11,019 nucleotides of DNA from an uncultured Hymenobacter sp. (GTDB taxonomy: Bacteria > Bacteroidota > Bacteroidia > Cytophagales > Hymenobacteraceae). Positions 1 through 6,475 of the stretch are shown here, piece by piece. The stretch covers positions 1 through 11,019 of the forward strand of contig CALMOO010000372.1 in assembly GCA_937871705.1 (NCBI GenBank), read 5' to 3'. Made by a program: the position numbers and the translations under genes. The stretch's first letter is position 1. The number at the start of each line of letters is the position of its first letter. The notes below the pieces were generated by a model, which did not search any database, was not told where the DNA came from, and saw only the letters and a program-made list of their open reading frames with translations.

Positions 1-1917
1 GTTGGTCGTGTCCGTGGGCCAGCTGGCTTTGCCGGTTAATTGCCCACCCAGCATGCGGGCCTTGATATTGGAAAGCCGCACCTCGTGGCCGTCGTGGCGC
101 ATGGTCACGGCGAGGTCGCGCAGGGTGTCGGGGCCCAGCACCAGGCGGCCGCAGCGCAGGCCCACGTTCAGGCGCACCTGCTCGGGTATTAGCTGGCGGC
201 CCATCGTCACGGCCAGCTCGCGGGCCGTGCGGCGCGGGCGGTTGCGGCGGCGAATGAAAGTCGCAAAAGGGTTGGAAGCCGCCGCTAGTGCCCGCGGCGA
301 CACGGGCCGCGTCAGCTCGCGCAGGCGGTCAAGGCGCAGCTCATCTACCGCAAACTGGCCCGTGATTTCGGTGCTCGGGTGCTGGCCGGTGAGGTAAGTC
401 AGCAGGTACGTCGTGGTGGCCGAGGCCTTAAACCGCATGCCATCAAACACCCCCGAGGCATTGGTAAGGTGCCAGAGGCTATCCTGCAAACCAATGTGCA
501 CGTCTAGCTCCGACACCTGCACGTGGCGCACCGGCAAGGTAAACGCGGCGCCGTGCAGCGCAACCCTACCCCGCACCGAAAGGCTCTTTTGGGTGCGGGC
601 CAACAACTGGTTGCCCATGGCGGGCAGGAAGCCGCGCACCTGTACATCTAAGTCGGCCAGGCCTTTGCTGGCCCGCCATAGGCCGGGCGAAAAAAGCGTG
701 GCCAGCTCGGGCAGCTCGGTGCGCCCGCGCAAGCGGCCCTGCACGTAGGGCCGGGCAAAATCGCGCAGCAGTACCTCCACATTCAGCTGGCCGGCCGGCG
801 AGTAGATGCGGCAGTTGTCGAGCTGCACGCTAGCCGTGCGCAGGTTATGGTCGGGGCCATTGTCGTAGGTGCCCTGCAAGTCCCAGCGGTTGATGCGGCG
901 TGCCGAATCGGGCCAGGCCAAGCTGGCATTGCGCAGCCCAAAATGCAGGGTAATATGAGGGCGCACGGTAGGCCCGCTCAGCCCCGAAATGGTGTAGGTT
1001 ATCTGGGCATGGCTGGGGCTGGTGGCCCCGGCCAGGTAGGGCCGCAGGCGGGGGGGTAGGGCGGCGTGCAGCACGTCTACCAGCGGCTGGTTGCCCGCAA
1101 ACTGCAAGTTCAGGTTGGTGCCGGTGGCTTGGTCGGCCGCCACAGTGTGGGTGCCCACTAGGCTAATGGTGTCGCCGTTGAGCGTGGCGCGGGTGCGCCA
1201 GAACTCACCGCGCCGCGCCTGAAAAGCGTAGCGGTAATTAACCCAGGCGCGCACCGGCTCGTGAGCCAGCAGCGTGCCCGTGCGGTTAGCCAGCTCATCG
1301 AGGTAGCCATCGAGCACGCCGCTCACGCGCAGCGCGCCCTGCCGCACGCCTCCCGTGAGGCGCGCGCGCTGCACCCGCCCGGCCAGCGTGCTGTGGATGT
1401 AGTCGTTGCGGGTAATGATGTGAAAATTATACACCAGAATTGAATCCAGGCTAAAATTCACTGTCGGGTTTTCGCCCTCGCCCGGCCGGCGGACCCGCTT
1501 GCCGCGCAGTCCCCAGCTGTGGCCCAGCGAGTCGACATACTGCCGAAAATCAGCGTCGTGAATCGTGAGGCGCGTTACGTGCAGGCGGCGCTGCCAAAGG
1601 TCGGCCAGCTCCAGGCGCAGGTCAGCGCGGCCCACCGTCAGCACTGGCACGCTGCGGTGGTGGCTGGTATCAGTAAGCGCCAGGTGGCCCAGCGAGGCCG
1701 TAATGTGCGGAAAATCGCGCCACGGCGACAGCTCCACCGTGAACGGCGCCAGGGCCAGCGCCGAGTTTTTGGTAAGGTGCTCGCGCACTACGCGCTGCAA
1801 CTGCTGCTGCGCGTAGCTGCGCCCCAGCAGCCACACCGCCGCGCCCAGCCCCAGCAGCAGGGTCAGGAAAAGTAACAATCCAACGGCCAGCCAGCGCCGG
1901 AGGGAAAAGGACTTCAT
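1..1917 (-). CDS. AsmA-like envelope protein (3' end outside the window)
   Basis: The minus strand is open from an ATG at 1917 to the window edge: 639 codons with no stop, and the C-terminus is missing. The protein starts with a short basic stretch (MKSFSLRRW) and one hydrophobic membrane segment at about residues 9-32. A long region rich in beta-strand-like alternation and low in Cys follows, as expected for a periplasmic repeat domain. Near the edge, a stretch around residues 615-632 (VRLSNIKARMLGGQLTGKA) resembles the Gly-rich strand turns of AsmA/YhjG-type C-terminal regions. Known AsmA-family proteins are inner-membrane anchored, span the periplasm and are linked to outer-membrane lipid homeostasis and assembly. 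I infer the same role here. It is divergent from transketolase and not in its operon. The family call rests on N-terminal architecture and strand pattern, so a related DUF748/TamB-like protein is possible. Confidence 0.72.
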   Translation of the reverse strand, partial: MKSFSLRRWLAVGLLLFLTLLLGLGAAVWLLGRSYAQQQLQRVVREHLTKNSALALAPFTVELSPWRDFPHITASLGHLALTDTSHHRSVPVLTVGRADLRLELADLWQRRLHVTRLTIHDADFRQYVDSLGHSWGLRGKRVRRPGEGENPTVNFSLDSILVYNFHIITRNDYIHSTLAGRVQRARLTGGVRQGALRVSGVLDGYLDELANRTGTLLAHEPVRAWVNYRYAFQARRGEFWRTRATLNGDTISLVGTHTVAADQATGTNLNLQFAGNQPLVDVLHAALPPRLRPYLAGATSPSHAQITYTISGLSGPTVRPHITLHFGLRNASLAWPDSARRINRWDLQGTYDNGPDHNLRTASVQLDNCRIYSPAGQLNVEVLLRDFARPYVQGRLRGRTELPELATLFSPGLWRASKGLADLDVQVRGFLPAMGNQLLARTQKSLSVRGRVALHGAAFTLPVRHVQVSELDVHIGLQDSLWHLTNASGVFDGMRFKASATTTYLLTYLTGQHPSTEITGQFAVDELRLDRLRELTRPVSPRALAAASNPFATFIRRRNRPRRTARELAVTMGRQLIPEQVRLNVGLRCGRLVLGPDTLRDLAVTMRHDGHEVRLSNIKARMLGGQLTGKASWPTDTTN

Positions 1918-2132
1918 GCGGCAATTTACGTATTTCTGGTCCTGCCTCATTGTGCAGCGCACGGCATCAGCAAACCCCAAACTTTCTCACATACGGGGAG
2001 ATTCTACGTATGGCTTAGGAAGAGGCTGGTACTTGCCCTGGCTAACCTTATACGGCCAGCAAGGATTACTTTCGTGCCTCAACGAGCGTACCCGCTCTTT
2101 CTTTGCTTCCAAACACTTTTTTCTTTTCGTAC
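1918..2132. other. Divergent intergenic region between the AsmA-like gene and transketolase
   Basis: This 215-base gap is AT-richer than its flanks and must hold the promoters for both divergent genes. Visible items are a 6-bp inverted repeat, CATACG (1990-1995) and CGTATG (2007-2012), with an 11-base spacer, and two TACGTA palindromes at 1927-1932 and 2005-2010. No credible small ORF is seen; the open frames here are short and lack family resemblance. The inverted repeat could be an operator, but a 6-bp repeat can arise by chance. Confidence 0.5.
2067..2074 (+). promoter_or_regulatory. Candidate -7 box for transketolase
   Basis: TACTTTCG differs from the Bacteroidota -7 consensus TAnnTTTG at one position. 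It would start transcription near 2080 and give a leader of about 50 bases. I do not see a good TTTG (-33) element at the usual spacing, so this is a weak call. Confidence 0.3.
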
Positions 2133-4187
2133 ATGCCCAACCCAGCTTCTTCCATCGAACAACTGAGCGTTGACACCATCCGGCTGCTGTCGGTAGATAT
2201 GGTGCAAAAAGCCAACTCGGGCCACCCCGGCCTGCCGATGGGTGCCGCGCCCATGGCTTACGTGCTGTGGTCTAAGTTTCTGCGCTTCAACCCGCAAGAC
2301 CCCAAGTGGCCCAACCGCGACCGCTTCGTGCTGTCGGCCGGCCACGGCTCGGCACTGCTCTATAGCCTGCTGCACCTGTATGGCTACGACTTGACCTTGG
2401 ATGAGCTAAAGCAGTTCCGTCAGCCCGGCTCGCGCACGCCCGGCCACCCCGAGTCTAATGTGACGCCCGGCATCGAAGTCACCACTGGTCCATTGGGCCA
2501 GGGCTTCGCCAACGGGGTAGGCATGGCTATGTCTGAAGCCCACCTGGCCGCTCTGTATAATAAGCCCGGCTACGAAGGCGTGCAGGACCACTACACCTAC
2601 GCCATCGTCAGCGACGGCGACCTCATGGAAGGTGTGGCCTCGGAGGCGGCTTCGCTGGCTGGCCACTTGCAACTCGGCAAGCTCATCTACCTCTACGACG
2701 ACAACAACATCTCGCTCGACGGCCCCACCAGCTACGCCTATACCGAAGACGCCATGAAGCGCTTCGATGCCTACGGCTGGCACACCCAGCACGTGCACGA
2801 CGGCAACAGCCTCGACGAGATTGAAGCCGCTATTAAAGCCGCGCAGGAAGTAAAAGACAAGCCGTCAATCATCGCGGTGAAAACTATCATTGGCTTTGGC
2901 TCGCCGCTGGCCGGCACCAACAAAGCCCACGGTAGCCCGCTCGGCCCCGACAACGTGCGCAAAGCCAAGGAGTTCTTCGGCTGGAACCCTGACGAGACGT
3001 TCTACGTGCCCGCCGAAGTGTACGACCACCTGCGCGGCCCTGGCCAGCAAGGCGCCGCCCTGCAACGGGAATGGGACGAAAAATTCCAGCAGTACGAGCA
3101 GCAGTTTAAGGCTGAAGCTGAGCAGTTTTACCTTTCCTTCAACGGCGAGTTGCCCGCAGGCTGGGACGCTAGCCTGCCCGTGTACACGCCCGCCGACGGC
3201 AAGCTCGCTACCCGCCAGGCTTCGGGCAAAGCCTTGGAAGCCATCAAGAAAGCCGTACCGTTTATGTTCGGCGGCTCGGCCGACCTGGCCTCGTCCAACG
3301 AGATGGATAAGTCAGGCGATGACTCGTTCCAGCCCGGCCACTACGAGCGCTCCAACATCTGGTTTGGGGTGCGCGAGCACGCCATGGGCGGCATCATGAA
3401 CGGCATCGCCCACCACGCCGGCCTGCGCACCTACGGCGGTACCTTCCTCACCTTCAGCGACTACATGCGCGGCGCCATCCGCCTCACGGCCCTGGCCGAG
3501 TCGGCGTCTACGTTCGTCTTCACCCACGACAGCATTGGCCTAGGCGAAGATGGCCCTACCCACCAGCCCATCGAGCAGGTGACCTCGCTGCGCACCGTGC
3601 CCAATATTGTGGTGCTGCGCCCCGGCGATGCCAACGAAACCACCGAGGCTTGGCGCATTGCCATGACCACGCCCAAATCGCCGGTGTGTCTCATCCTCTC
3701 GCGCCAGGCCCTGCCGATTTTCGACCAGAGCACTATGGGCTCGGCCCGCGAAGGCGTGGCCAAAGGCGCTTACGTGCTCAGCGAAGCCGACGGCGGCCAG
3801 CCCCAACTCATCCTCATCGCCACCGGCTCGGAAGTAAGCCTGGCCCTGGAGTCGCAAAAGGCGCTGCAAGCCGAGGGCGTCGCCACCCGTGTGGTGAGCA
3901 TGCCGAGCTGGGAACTGTTTGAGAAACAGGATAAAGCCTACCGCGAGCAAGTCCTACCCCCCTCCGTGCGCAAGCGCGTGAGCATCGAGGCCGGCTCGCC
4001 CATCGGCTGGGCCAAGTACGTGACCGACGAGGGTACTACCATCAGCATGAACCGCTTCGGCGAGTCGGCCCCGGCCGACTACTTGTTCAAAGAGTTCGGC
4101 TTCACGGTCGATAACGTGGTGAAAGTAGCCCACGGCGTGCTCAGCGGGCAGCCCGTGGAGGAAGATAAAAAGCAGGTGGTTTCTTAA
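2133..4187 (+). CDS. tkt: Transketolase
   Basis: A complete 684-residue transketolase, the usual full length (about 660-690). It transfers two-carbon ketol units between sugar phosphates in the non-oxidative pentose phosphate pathway, using thiamine diphosphate (TPP) and a divalent metal, in the cytoplasm. Visible motifs are SGHPG (H31), SAGHGS (H71), GPLGQG (119-124), the TPP/metal motif SDGDLMEG (160-167) followed by DDNN (189-192), AHGSPLG (H266), the pyrimidine-domain REHAMG (414-419) with the catalytic Glu at 415, and GEDGPTHQPIE (471-481, H477). The C-terminal domain is intact (ATGSEV, RVVSMPSWELF). The first residue of the usual GDG motif is Ser, a conservative variant. I chose the ATG at 2133. 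A TTG at 2103 would add ten residues (LPNTFFFSY-like) that do not resemble the family N-terminus. The gene is monocistronic, ending at a strong terminator. Confidence 0.97.
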   Translation: MPNPASSIEQLSVDTIRLLSVDMVQKANSGHPGLPMGAAPMAYVLWSKFLRFNPQDPKWPNRDRFVLSAGHGSALLYSLLHLYGYDLTLDELKQFRQPGSRTPGHPESNVTPGIEVTTGPLGQGFANGVGMAMSEAHLAALYNKPGYEGVQDHYTYAIVSDGDLMEGVASEAASLAGHLQLGKLIYLYDDNNISLDGPTSYAYTEDAMKRFDAYGWHTQHVHDGNSLDEIEAAIKAAQEVKDKPSIIAVKTIIGFGSPLAGTNKAHGSPLGPDNVRKAKEFFGWNPDETFYVPAEVYDHLRGPGQQGAALQREWDEKFQQYEQQFKAEAEQFYLSFNGELPAGWDASLPVYTPADGKLATRQASGKALEAIKKAVPFMFGGSADLASSNEMDKSGDDSFQPGHYERSNIWFGVREHAMGGIMNGIAHHAGLRTYGGTFLTFSDYMRGAIRLTALAESASTFVFTHDSIGLGEDGPTHQPIEQVTSLRTVPNIVVLRPGDANETTEAWRIAMTTPKSPVCLILSRQALPIFDQSTMGSAREGVAKGAYVLSEADGGQPQLILIATGSEVSLALESQKALQAEGVATRVVSMPSWELFEKQDKAYREQVLPPSVRKRVSIEAGSPIGWAKYVTDEGTTISMNRFGESAPADYLFKEFGFTVDNVVKVAHGVLSGQPVEEDKKQVVS

Positions 4188-4204
4188 ATAGTAGCTACTT
4201 GCGT

Positions 4205-4260
4205 ACACCACAAAGGCTCCGTCAACGTCTGTTGGCGGAGCCTTTGTGGTGTTTCTTTTT
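4205..4260 (+). terminator. Strong rho-independent terminator of transketolase
   Basis: The arms 4205-4221 and 4236-4252 are perfect 17-bp reverse complements. The stem extends inward through a U-G wobble (4222/4235) and CAAC/GTTG (4223-4226 with 4231-4234) to a 4-base loop, about 22 bp in all. A T-rich tail (TTTCTTTTT) runs to 4260. It begins 17 bases after the transketolase stop. No T-run follows the stem on the minus strand and the inner wobble favours the plus transcript, so it mainly ends transketolase transcription. It also separates it from the converging gene. Confidence 0.93.
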
Positions 4261-4296
4261 CAGCGTTACAACTGCAAAGCATAGCTTCTTACGAAG

Positions 4297-5043
4297 CTAA
4301 AACTGATATTTGGTGCCGATGGTGGGGTAGGCCTGCAAGGCATTCGTATCGCCTAGCAAATGGTAGTAGACGTTGAGGCGCGTTCCCACGGCAAAGTTTT
4401 TCTTCACGTTGAACCATAGCTGAGGGTCGCCAAAAAACGCGCATTTCTTACCCCGTAGCTGAGCGGTGTAGGAATTGCCTTGGTTGCGATTTTCGGTCCA
4501 ACTCACGAAGCTACCGGCCGCAAATACCTTGTAGTGAAAGAATCCTCGCCCGAAGTAAATTGTTAGTTGCGGGTCGTAGCTGGGACTAGTAAACGCAGTG
4601 TAGCGATAAAGCAAGCTGGTTGTAAACCAGGCACCCTGCCACTGAAACGGATACGATATGCCCGCGCCTAGCGTAGTAGAGAGATAAAAGCCGTAGCCGT
4701 CCGGAGTTACGCCGAGGCCGCCGCTGTAGTTAGCCGACAGAAACACCTTGGGCTTCCAGAAGCGTAGCGTTTGGGTTACTTGGGTAAACGCCTGGCCCAC
4801 GTTGCTCTGCTGGCCCGTCAAATCGGCTTGTAGCTTAACCAGAAAGGAGCCGTGATTGAGCGTGTCAATATTTTTGAAATACTCGAAGCTGAACGACAAA
4901 AAATTGGACTTGTTGACTGCCGGCTCAAGCGTGTGGCGCAGGTCGTAATGTAGCTGTATATTTTGCGAGTGGGCGCGATGAGCTAGCAAGAAGCACCCGC
5001 AAAAAAGCATAATTCTCGTGACTGTGATGAGGTCTTTGGGCAT
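4297..5043 (-). CDS. DUF5020/Tsx-like outer-membrane beta-barrel protein
   Basis: A complete 248-residue protein. It begins with a likely signal peptide (residues 1-26: basic start with K3 and R10, a hydrophobic core MLFCGCFLLA, and possible cleavage at AHS-Q). The mature part opens with QNIQLHYDLR, and the pattern of alternating aromatic/hydrophobic residues (LSFSFEYF, LRFWKPKVFLSANYSGG, GAWFTTSLLYRYTAF, FFHYKVFAAGSF) ending in a terminal Phe (KYQF) is that of an outer-membrane beta-barrel. The mature start and RFWKPKVFLSANYSGG resemble the Bacteroidota DUF5020 family, which is related to nucleoside channels of the Tsx type. Its transported substrate, if any, is unknown. The ATG at 5010 (MLFCGCF) is an alternative start, because a -7-like box lies only 4 bases before the 5043 ATG. 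I prefer 5043 because it supplies the positive N-region. Its base composition is visibly AT-richer than transketolase. Confidence 0.85.
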   Translation of the reverse strand: MPKDLITVTRIMLFCGCFLLAHRAHSQNIQLHYDLRHTLEPAVNKSNFLSFSFEYFKNIDTLNHGSFLVKLQADLTGQQSNVGQAFTQVTQTLRFWKPKVFLSANYSGGLGVTPDGYGFYLSTTLGAGISYPFQWQGAWFTTSLLYRYTAFTSPSYDPQLTIYFGRGFFHYKVFAAGSFVSWTENRNQGNSYTAQLRGKKCAFFGDPQLWFNVKKNFAVGTRLNVYYHLLGDTNALQAYPTIGTKYQF

Positions 5044-5047
5044 GTAG

Positions 5048-5055
5048 CAAAGGTG
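5048..5055 (-). promoter_or_regulatory. -7-like box directly upstream of the DUF5020 gene
   Basis: Read on the minus strand this is CACCTTTG, one mismatch from TAnnTTTG, and it ends 4 bases before the ATG at 5043. If used, transcription would start at or near the start codon, giving a leaderless mRNA or pointing to the internal ATG at 5010. No convincing -33 TTTG is seen. Confidence 0.35.
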
Positions 5056-5095
5056 CCGGCCCGCTAAATGAATAGTCAGAATTGGCCCGGAAACC

Positions 5096-5127
5096 TTGAG
5101 AATTGCCGCGTAAATCCCGTAGAATTG
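5096..5127 (+). promoter_or_regulatory. Candidate promoter of the frameshifted membrane-protein gene
   Basis: TTG (5096-5098) and TAGAATTG (5120-5127) are separated by 21 bases. This resembles the Bacteroidota -33 TTTG / -7 TAnnTTTG arrangement with one mismatch in the -7 element. It would give a leader of about 15 bases to the ATG at 5148. Confidence 0.35.
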
Positions 5128-5147
5128 TAGTAGAACCCAGCATTCCT

Positions 5148-6346
5148 ATGCACCAAGCGCGTAACGAGGCAGCCTTTATCCACCTTTTCAAGGAAACGTG
5201 CCGCAAGGCGCTAGGCTATCCGCTTACGACGTCGCTGTCCGAAACTGATAGCAAGGCAGTAGCTGCCGCCATATTCGAGCAAACGGGCTTGGTGGTGGGT
5301 GCCAAGAGCCTCAAAAACTATTCTTTCTATGTGCTGGGCGGCCTCGAAGGGAAAAAAGAAAACCCTTCCGCAGCTACGCTCGATACCTTGGCGCGCTTCG
5401 TGGCCGAGGCGCCGCCTACCACCGAAGCTCAGCGCAAAAACAACGAAAGCCACTACCCCTACTGGTTGCAGTACCGAAACCGTATTGCGCAGCCTGAGCA
5501 GCCTGCAACCCCCGTGCTACCCCTGCCAGCTACCCCTGCGCGGGCTTTACGCAAGCTACTGGTGCTCGGCGGCGTAGCCGGGTTATTAGGATGGGGATTG
5601 TGGCAGGGGCACAGCTACTGGCGGCGCGCTCCATCAAGCGATTTCGTCGATTCTTTCGTCACAGTTGCCGCTGATTCGCTGGGTGCCCACGGCTGGCGCG
5701 TGCATCACCCCAATGCGAGTTGGTGGAATAAGCGCGCTGTCCGCCCCGGTCACTTGACCCTCTATACGCTGCCCGGTGATAATTGGTCTGCCGCTACCCC
5801 CACCGCCATCCAAAACCTACTGGTGCACCGGGTTTCGGCTTCGTGCTTTTCGGCAGAAGTACACTTCAGCGATTTTTTCCGATGTATAATTGGCAGCAGG
5901 CTGGCATCTTGCTTGCTGAAAACGAAGACTTTACCGGCAAGGTTATTCGGCTGTCTATTTCATACAACGACTACTTTGGAGGCTATGCCCATTCGCCCGA
6001 AATAGTAGTGCAGGGCATCAGCTCCACCGAAGCCGACCGCCGCAGCAAGCCCGAAGAGTTTGCCCACGTGCCCTTACTTACCCTGCAACGCCCCGGCGAC
6101 CCGCTTGTGGCGAACAACCTACGCAAATCGGCCTTAAAAATTGAGAAGAAAGGCCAGCGTATTCGGTTTCTCTACGCTATGGGCTCCATGGAGAGCTTTG
6201 CCTTCAAAGAAGCAGCCAGCGGCAACTTCACCATCGAACCTCGTTACGTGGCGCTATTTGCTATTCAGGGCTTTGCCCCCGCCAGTCACGTTGCGCCCGT
6301 GCCCGTGAATGCCTTTAGTCTACTAGCCTTGCCGTGCGAGGAATGA
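5148..6346 (+). pseudogene. Membrane-anchored protein with lectin-like C-terminal domain, split by a -1 frameshift
   Basis: Two overlapping frames form one protein. Frame one runs from the ATG at 5148 to a stop at 6003-6005 (285 residues). The sensible C-terminal part continues in the -1 frame to the stop at 6344-6346. Joining them at 5879 gives 399 residues. Residues 1-85 (LSETDSKAVAAAIFEQTG, SLKNY, NPSAATLDTLARF) match an HTH-like N-terminal domain pattern seen in Bacteroidota proteins. A Tyr-rich linker, a Pro-rich stretch (118-131) and one membrane segment (about 136-152) follow. The rest (HPNASWWNKRAVRPGHLTLYTLPGD, then NLLVHRV, FSAEVHFSDFF, PMYNWQQAGILL, and KVIRLSISY) resembles concanavalin-like/DUF1349 sugar-binding folds. 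The zero-frame tail after 5879 (RCIIGSRLASCLL and on) has no such resemblance. A real mutation, a one-base sequencing error in the T6 run, or programmed slippage would all give the same joined protein. Function is unknown. The TTG at 5103 is a less likely start. Confidence 0.7.
5873..5918 (+). other. Slippery heptamer T TTT TTC with downstream hairpin
   Basis: The heptamer is at 5873-5879, with the zero-frame codons TTT and TTC in the exact X XXY YYZ register for tandem -1 slippage. After slipping, the next codon is CCG at 5879, entering the frame that carries the rest of the domain. A hairpin follows: CAGCAGGC (5894-5901) pairs with GCTTGCTG (5911-5918) over 8 bp, including one G-U, with a 9-base loop. 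The spacer is 14 bases, longer than the usual 5-9, so the structure is not ideal. Programmed use is possible but unproven. Confidence 0.4.
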
Positions 6347-6475
6347 ATAACCGAAGCGAAGTCATACACGGGCGACGGTTTGCTAAGAGGGGCCGCGGTT
6401 GCTCGCCAGAGGCTGCGCGGCGTTCGGATAGGAGGTGCCTAGTTGAGCCGTGAGTTTTTGGCGGTCGGCTGCTTA
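6347..6475. other. Convergent intergenic region without a clear terminator
   Basis: Two genes converge on these 129 bases. I find only short imperfect stems (for example AGCCG with CGGCT near 6433-6470) and no stem followed by a T-run on either strand. No gene is supported. Confidence 0.5.

Noticed and set aside
1..1875. Several plus-strand frames (for example 2-397, 413-748, 847-1059, 1519-1875)
   Set aside because: All are antisense to one uninterrupted 639-codon minus-strand gene with a membrane anchor; they are Arg/Pro/Ala-rich shadows.
1990..2012. Inverted repeat CATACG/CGTATG as an operator or terminator
   Set aside because: Only 6 bp with an 11-base spacer and no T-run; too short to call with confidence, so it is only described in the intergenic entry.
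5783..5881. Separate gene starting at TTG 5783
   Set aside because: Its first part (VCRYPHRHPKPTGAPG and on) is out-of-frame sequence over the real domain; only the portion after 5879 belongs to the protein.
6395..6470. Possible bidirectional terminator between converging genes
   Set aside because: Stems are 4-5 bp and no T-run follows on either strand.
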